Shown one piece after another: positions 60,422 to 64,000 of a DNA stretch of 64,000 nt. Both the position numbers and the translations under genes were made by a program. This stretch comes from Eutypa lata (lineage: Eukaryota; Ascomycota; Sordariomycetes; Xylariales; Diatrypaceae), in assembly GCA_022661535.1 (NCBI GenBank), contig JAKULF010000003.1:558001-622000 (forward strand), in the 5' to 3' direction. Position 1 is the first letter of the stretch. The number at the start of each line of letters is the position of its first letter. The notes below the pieces were generated by a model that was not told where the DNA came from, made no database searches, and saw only the letters and a program-made list of their open reading frames with translations.

Positions 60422-63321
60422 TTTGGCGGATGGTTTCTGCGGCTCTTCAGAAATCCGGTTTGTGTGTAGTGGGATCCGGAGAAGAAGAGAAGTCTTGGTG
60501 AAAAAGACTTTCTATCGGCGCTGGGCGAAATGTCGTCGTTGTTGATTGGAGTGGATGAGGCCGAATCTCGAGATGCGGTAAGGGAATGGCTGGCTGATTG
60601 ACCGGATGTGGATATTTTGGTTCAATCGCTAAGAGTAGGGTTGGGTTGGGTAGCAGCTACACACAAAAATTTTATTTGTGGTTTGTGGCTTGGATAGTTG
60701 TGGTTTTTCACTTTCTTTGCCTGAGGCTGCTAGTGGGGTTCATCAGCCACAAGTCACCTGAGACTCGCTTGTACATACCCGCGTGGGGCTTAATGTGGCA
60801 TAGCTTAAACCGGCCTTAGCAGCTCGGCCCAATCATGTAAAAGGCACCGAACATTCAACGCTGATCTCATCAAGCACCGATAACGGACTTATCTTCACAA
60901 CCATTAACTTGAAAGGATAATGCACATTGGAAGAAGGCTGGCATGGCTCGTCACTGGTAATTTTTTATAGGTAGTTGGCTGAATTGAAATGGATATGTTG
61001 ACTTGGAATAAACAATGAGAGACTTTGTACTAGGTAACTATAGGTAATCAGGACGTGGGAATCTGATATACTTGCTTGTCATGCATCAACACGACGAGTA
61101 CACTGGCTGCGCTCTATCTCTAGATTATCTAAAATAGGCACCTACTGGTTAGTTAGATATTATCGTTTTATTTAGTGCCAATCTTGCCAGAATTGGATTT
61201 CTCATGATCTATAATCTTGTACTTATCGCTGTTAAACCCTTGCTGCCTTAGGACTGAGTGTACCTTCGGACTTAAGAATAAAGAAATCACTCAGCTCCCA
61301 ACTCGGTGTCCGGTATGATCGGGTTGCCACTGAGGTGACCTAAGCGCTTGGCTCAGTCATTCTTGGACGGCAGTTATTTATTGTTTGGATGTGGCACTTC
61401 TACAACCAGTAGTCATCAGGAATTGAATTCTTATCGTAATACTCTGATACTGTAGCAATAGGAAACGATCAAAATTTCTAGAGCTAGTGGACATAGTGGG
61501 TGTGATTGACAGTGGTTAGGTACATACCTAGATATGGACATACTGCAGTAGGTATCTAACTATGTAGGTCATGTATGATTGCAACAAGCCGATGTCAAGC
61601 GTACTACATACCAGAAGAGATCGAAATGCTTTGAAATCAACTCCAAAACTTCCAAATGTATGAGAACACTCTTACCTCAACTAAGGACCCGGGCCAATTA
61701 TATATTAACCTCAAACTACGTGGGCGTCAGCGTTGCAAAGAGAGGGGGCTATCCTATGTAGACCTGCCTGACCTACATATTACCCATGTATCGTACATTC
61801 TCCAAGTTGGTAGTAAACATTATTAGCACTTTGGTTCTCGAAGGCCCGCGGATATCGGTGTCCGACTTAACGATGTAGGTGGCTGAATGTAAACATTGCT
61901 TAATAATAACCTTAATGAACTTGCCTACCTTGCCTTCCTAGCGCCTAGGTACATACCGAGGTCATGATTTGTGAACACGATAGTAATATCAAGTGTTGAT
62001 GAAGCTAGGAAACCTCAGTTGAACGAGTCTTCCGGCCAGCCGGCCAAGAGGTTGCGTAGCATCATTTATCAATAGGGGTTGAAAGTTCAAGAGCCGTGTA
62101 GCAATCCCTTCCTATTTTGCGACTCTGTTCATATCACGCATACATACCTAATGTACACATATACATTCTAAACATAAGAAATGTTGTATACATACACATT
62201 TGTCAGCCTCTCGTTGGAAGCTCGGTATAATTCTCTTGTCTTCCTTGCTAGATTGGTCAAAGTGGGGTGTATAAATCGTTTTAAGGTTGTTTATACCTAT
62301 GTATTGTCCATGGATATCAACCAGCGTCATAAATCAATTTGCCTCGTGGCCACTTATTAATCTACTCAAAATTACCTACCTTATAAGTAGTTATGGAGGC
62401 TCTAGAGAGAGAAAACTGGAGGTAAAGTTGAATCTGGAAACAGTACTTTAGCTGTTTGGGTCGTTATGTGCAAGGGACGGACACTCCCTGCCCTACAAGA
62501 GTAGGATGGTGTATGTACTTTGTTGAGTGGGGAGGAGGGGGAAACTTGATGCGAGCTCGGAATTTTCCTTCAATATAAAATTGCCCCGCGATTAAACGTA
62601 CGCCGACGTGTCTTCAGGTTTCTGGAAAGAAAAGAAATTAATAAATTAAAACAACCAGAAAGGTAATATTCTAGGTTTCCCGCAAAATTGAGATAAACAG
62701 CATCGAGGCTTCCATTCTTCTTTTGTGGGAAAAGGCTGGGAGAACAGGCAGAACAGGCAGAGGCGAGCAACGTGTATAACTAATGCAAGGTAAGCTGGTA
62801 GAGCTCTAGGAGGTAGGTACCTGGTATAATACGATAAGTGCATACTATGTATATAGAATAACCCTCCTGACTGAAAGCTCTCGATACTACCATGTAGATA
62901 CATGGCTCCTTGAGACATTGTTTGATTCAGTTATTCATTGGATTGGTACACAGAACCTGGTGCAATCCACACCTGCACCTAACGCCTACGAGACTTAAGT
63001 CCGTCACCGCCGCAATAGAGACCCCCAAAATAACCTTTTATGTACTGTGATCCTCTCCGATGCTCCCGCGCTCGTAGCTCGTAGGTCGTAGGTACATGTA
63101 GTAGATAGTCTAACCCACCTCCGACCAGCTCTTTCTTCCACTCCCATATTTCGATCATTCTCAAATCATCGCACACACCCCCCCCTTCACCTCCTTCTCT
63201 CTCTCTTCTTTACTCTCTTCTGTTTGTCTAGATTGCTTTCCCCGAGTCTGTACGGACGAACGAACGAACGAAACGAAACGAACCGCACGTATATCCAATT
63301 CAAAATTTTGCTATAGGCATA
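60422..63321. promoter_or_regulatory. Divergent intergenic region, RPL33 and G6PD
   Basis: A 2.9-kb stretch between divergent genes. The frames found (up to 90 codons, 62646-62918) are unsupported. Directly before the G6PD start are a C/T-rich stretch (63176-63235) and a GAACGAACGAACGAAACGAA run (about 63256-63283), typical of a fungal core promoter or 5' leader. No RNA gene is seen. Confidence 0.4.
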
Positions 63322-64000
63322 ATGGATCCCGCTGCAGTGTAGGTTTTCCCCTCGATTAAGCAATCATCATCACCCCGCCGTCTGCCCCGCTATTTCATCA
63401 TTGAGCGCAACTTTGAAAGCTTCAGCTCTTGGAGCTTCTTAGACAAGTTGAAGTGGTTTTGCGACTGGAAATAACACCTCCATGCTATTTTACCTCTTCA
63501 TCTTCTTAATTATTGCATTTACAATGTGCTCTCACAAATGCCACTTGTTAGATACACGACTGAGCTAATTATTACCATGTTGTAGCGGCACGTTGGAGCT
63601 GAAGGAAAACACGGTTATCGTGGTCCTCGGTGCTTCCGGTGACCTTGCCAAGAAGAAGACAGTAAGCTCAACTAATCGCCATACTTGCAATTAATATGTT
63701 CTCAGTTGCTAACGTTGAATGCAGTTCCCGGCCCTTTTTGGCCTCTATCGCAATAAGTTTCTTCCCAAGGATGTTAAGATTGTTGGATATGCGCGGACAA
63801 AGATGGACCATCCAGAATATTTGAAACGAGTCAAGTCCTATATCAAGACACCTACCAAGGATCTTGAGAAGCAACTCGAAGAGTTCTGCAGTGCTTGCAC
63901 CTACGTCTCGGGCCAGTATGACCGCGATGACTCTTTCCAGGAGCTAGACCGACATTTGCAGGAGCTAGAGAAGGGTCGGGGCGAAACACATAGGCTATTC
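63322..64000 (+). CDS. ZWF1: Glucose-6-phosphate 1-dehydrogenase, 5' part
   Basis: Three exons lie in the window: 63322-63338 (17 nt with the ATG), 63586-63661 and 63725 onward, truncated by the window end. They read MDPAAVGTLELKEN, then the NADP-binding motif VVLGASGDLAKKKTFPAL, then FGLYRNKFLPKDVKIVGYAR, all characteristic of fungal G6PD. The enzyme makes 6-phosphogluconolactone and NADPH at the head of the oxidative pentose phosphate pathway in the cytosol. The 247-nt first intron follows only 17 nt of coding sequence. About 123 of roughly 500 residues are visible. Confidence 0.95.

Overview
The window looks like a piece of nuclear chromosome from a filamentous ascomycete (Pezizomycotina). 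Genes are split by short introns, mostly 54-200 nt, with GTRNGT-type donors and CTAAC/CTNAC branch sites. The gene families are typical fungal ones, and intergenic spaces are long (0.5-7 kb) and rich in CTAC/TAGG microsatellites. There are no operons and no prokaryotic signals. I could not place it to genus.

Layout. 0-13 kb: an unassigned open frame (593-1060), a secreted proteinase K-type subtilisin (2554-4170), possible gene remnants (about 5.9-6.7 kb), a monocarboxylate-type MFS transporter (7183-8751), a possible small membrane protein (9960-10438) and an SRPK-like kinase (11071-12510). 13-20 kb: a five-exon gene joining a Zn(II)2Cys6 finger to a large unnamed fungal domain (13493-16774), then a C2-domain protein (17811-19784). 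20-27 kb is almost empty. 27-32 kb: a repeat-rich GPI-anchored wall protein (27176-29291) and a Cys-rich, apparently broken gene (31455-32097). 32-39.4 kb: an anion:cation-symporter-type MFS transporter, a membrane dipeptidase (peptidase M19) transcribed divergently from it, and an amidase. 40-45.9 kb: a Fun30-type SNF2 remodeller and, divergently, the V-ATPase assembly factor VMA21, which carries a one-base frameshift here. 48-50 kb: a DUF2406 protein. 53.6-64 kb: ADE1 (SAICAR synthetase, 12 exons), ribosomal protein eL33 with a 10-nt microexon, and the 5' part of glucose-6-phosphate dehydrogenase, which runs off the window.

How the genes fit together. Most are independent. The exception is 32.3-39.4 kb, where a transporter, a dipeptidase and an amidase lie side by side. 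Six GATAA motifs sit in the 735-bp divergent promoter, which suggests a nitrogen-scavenging cluster under GATA-factor (AreA/NIT2-type) control. The clearest oddities are the Zn2Cys6 fusion gene, several microexons (10, 13 and 17 nt), the frameshift in VMA21, an in-frame stop or 27-nt intron in the amidase, and the phased GTGGGAA triplet upstream of the wall-protein gene. No rRNA, tRNA, CRISPR array or intact transposon was recognised. Exon borders were set by eye from splice consensus and reading frame.
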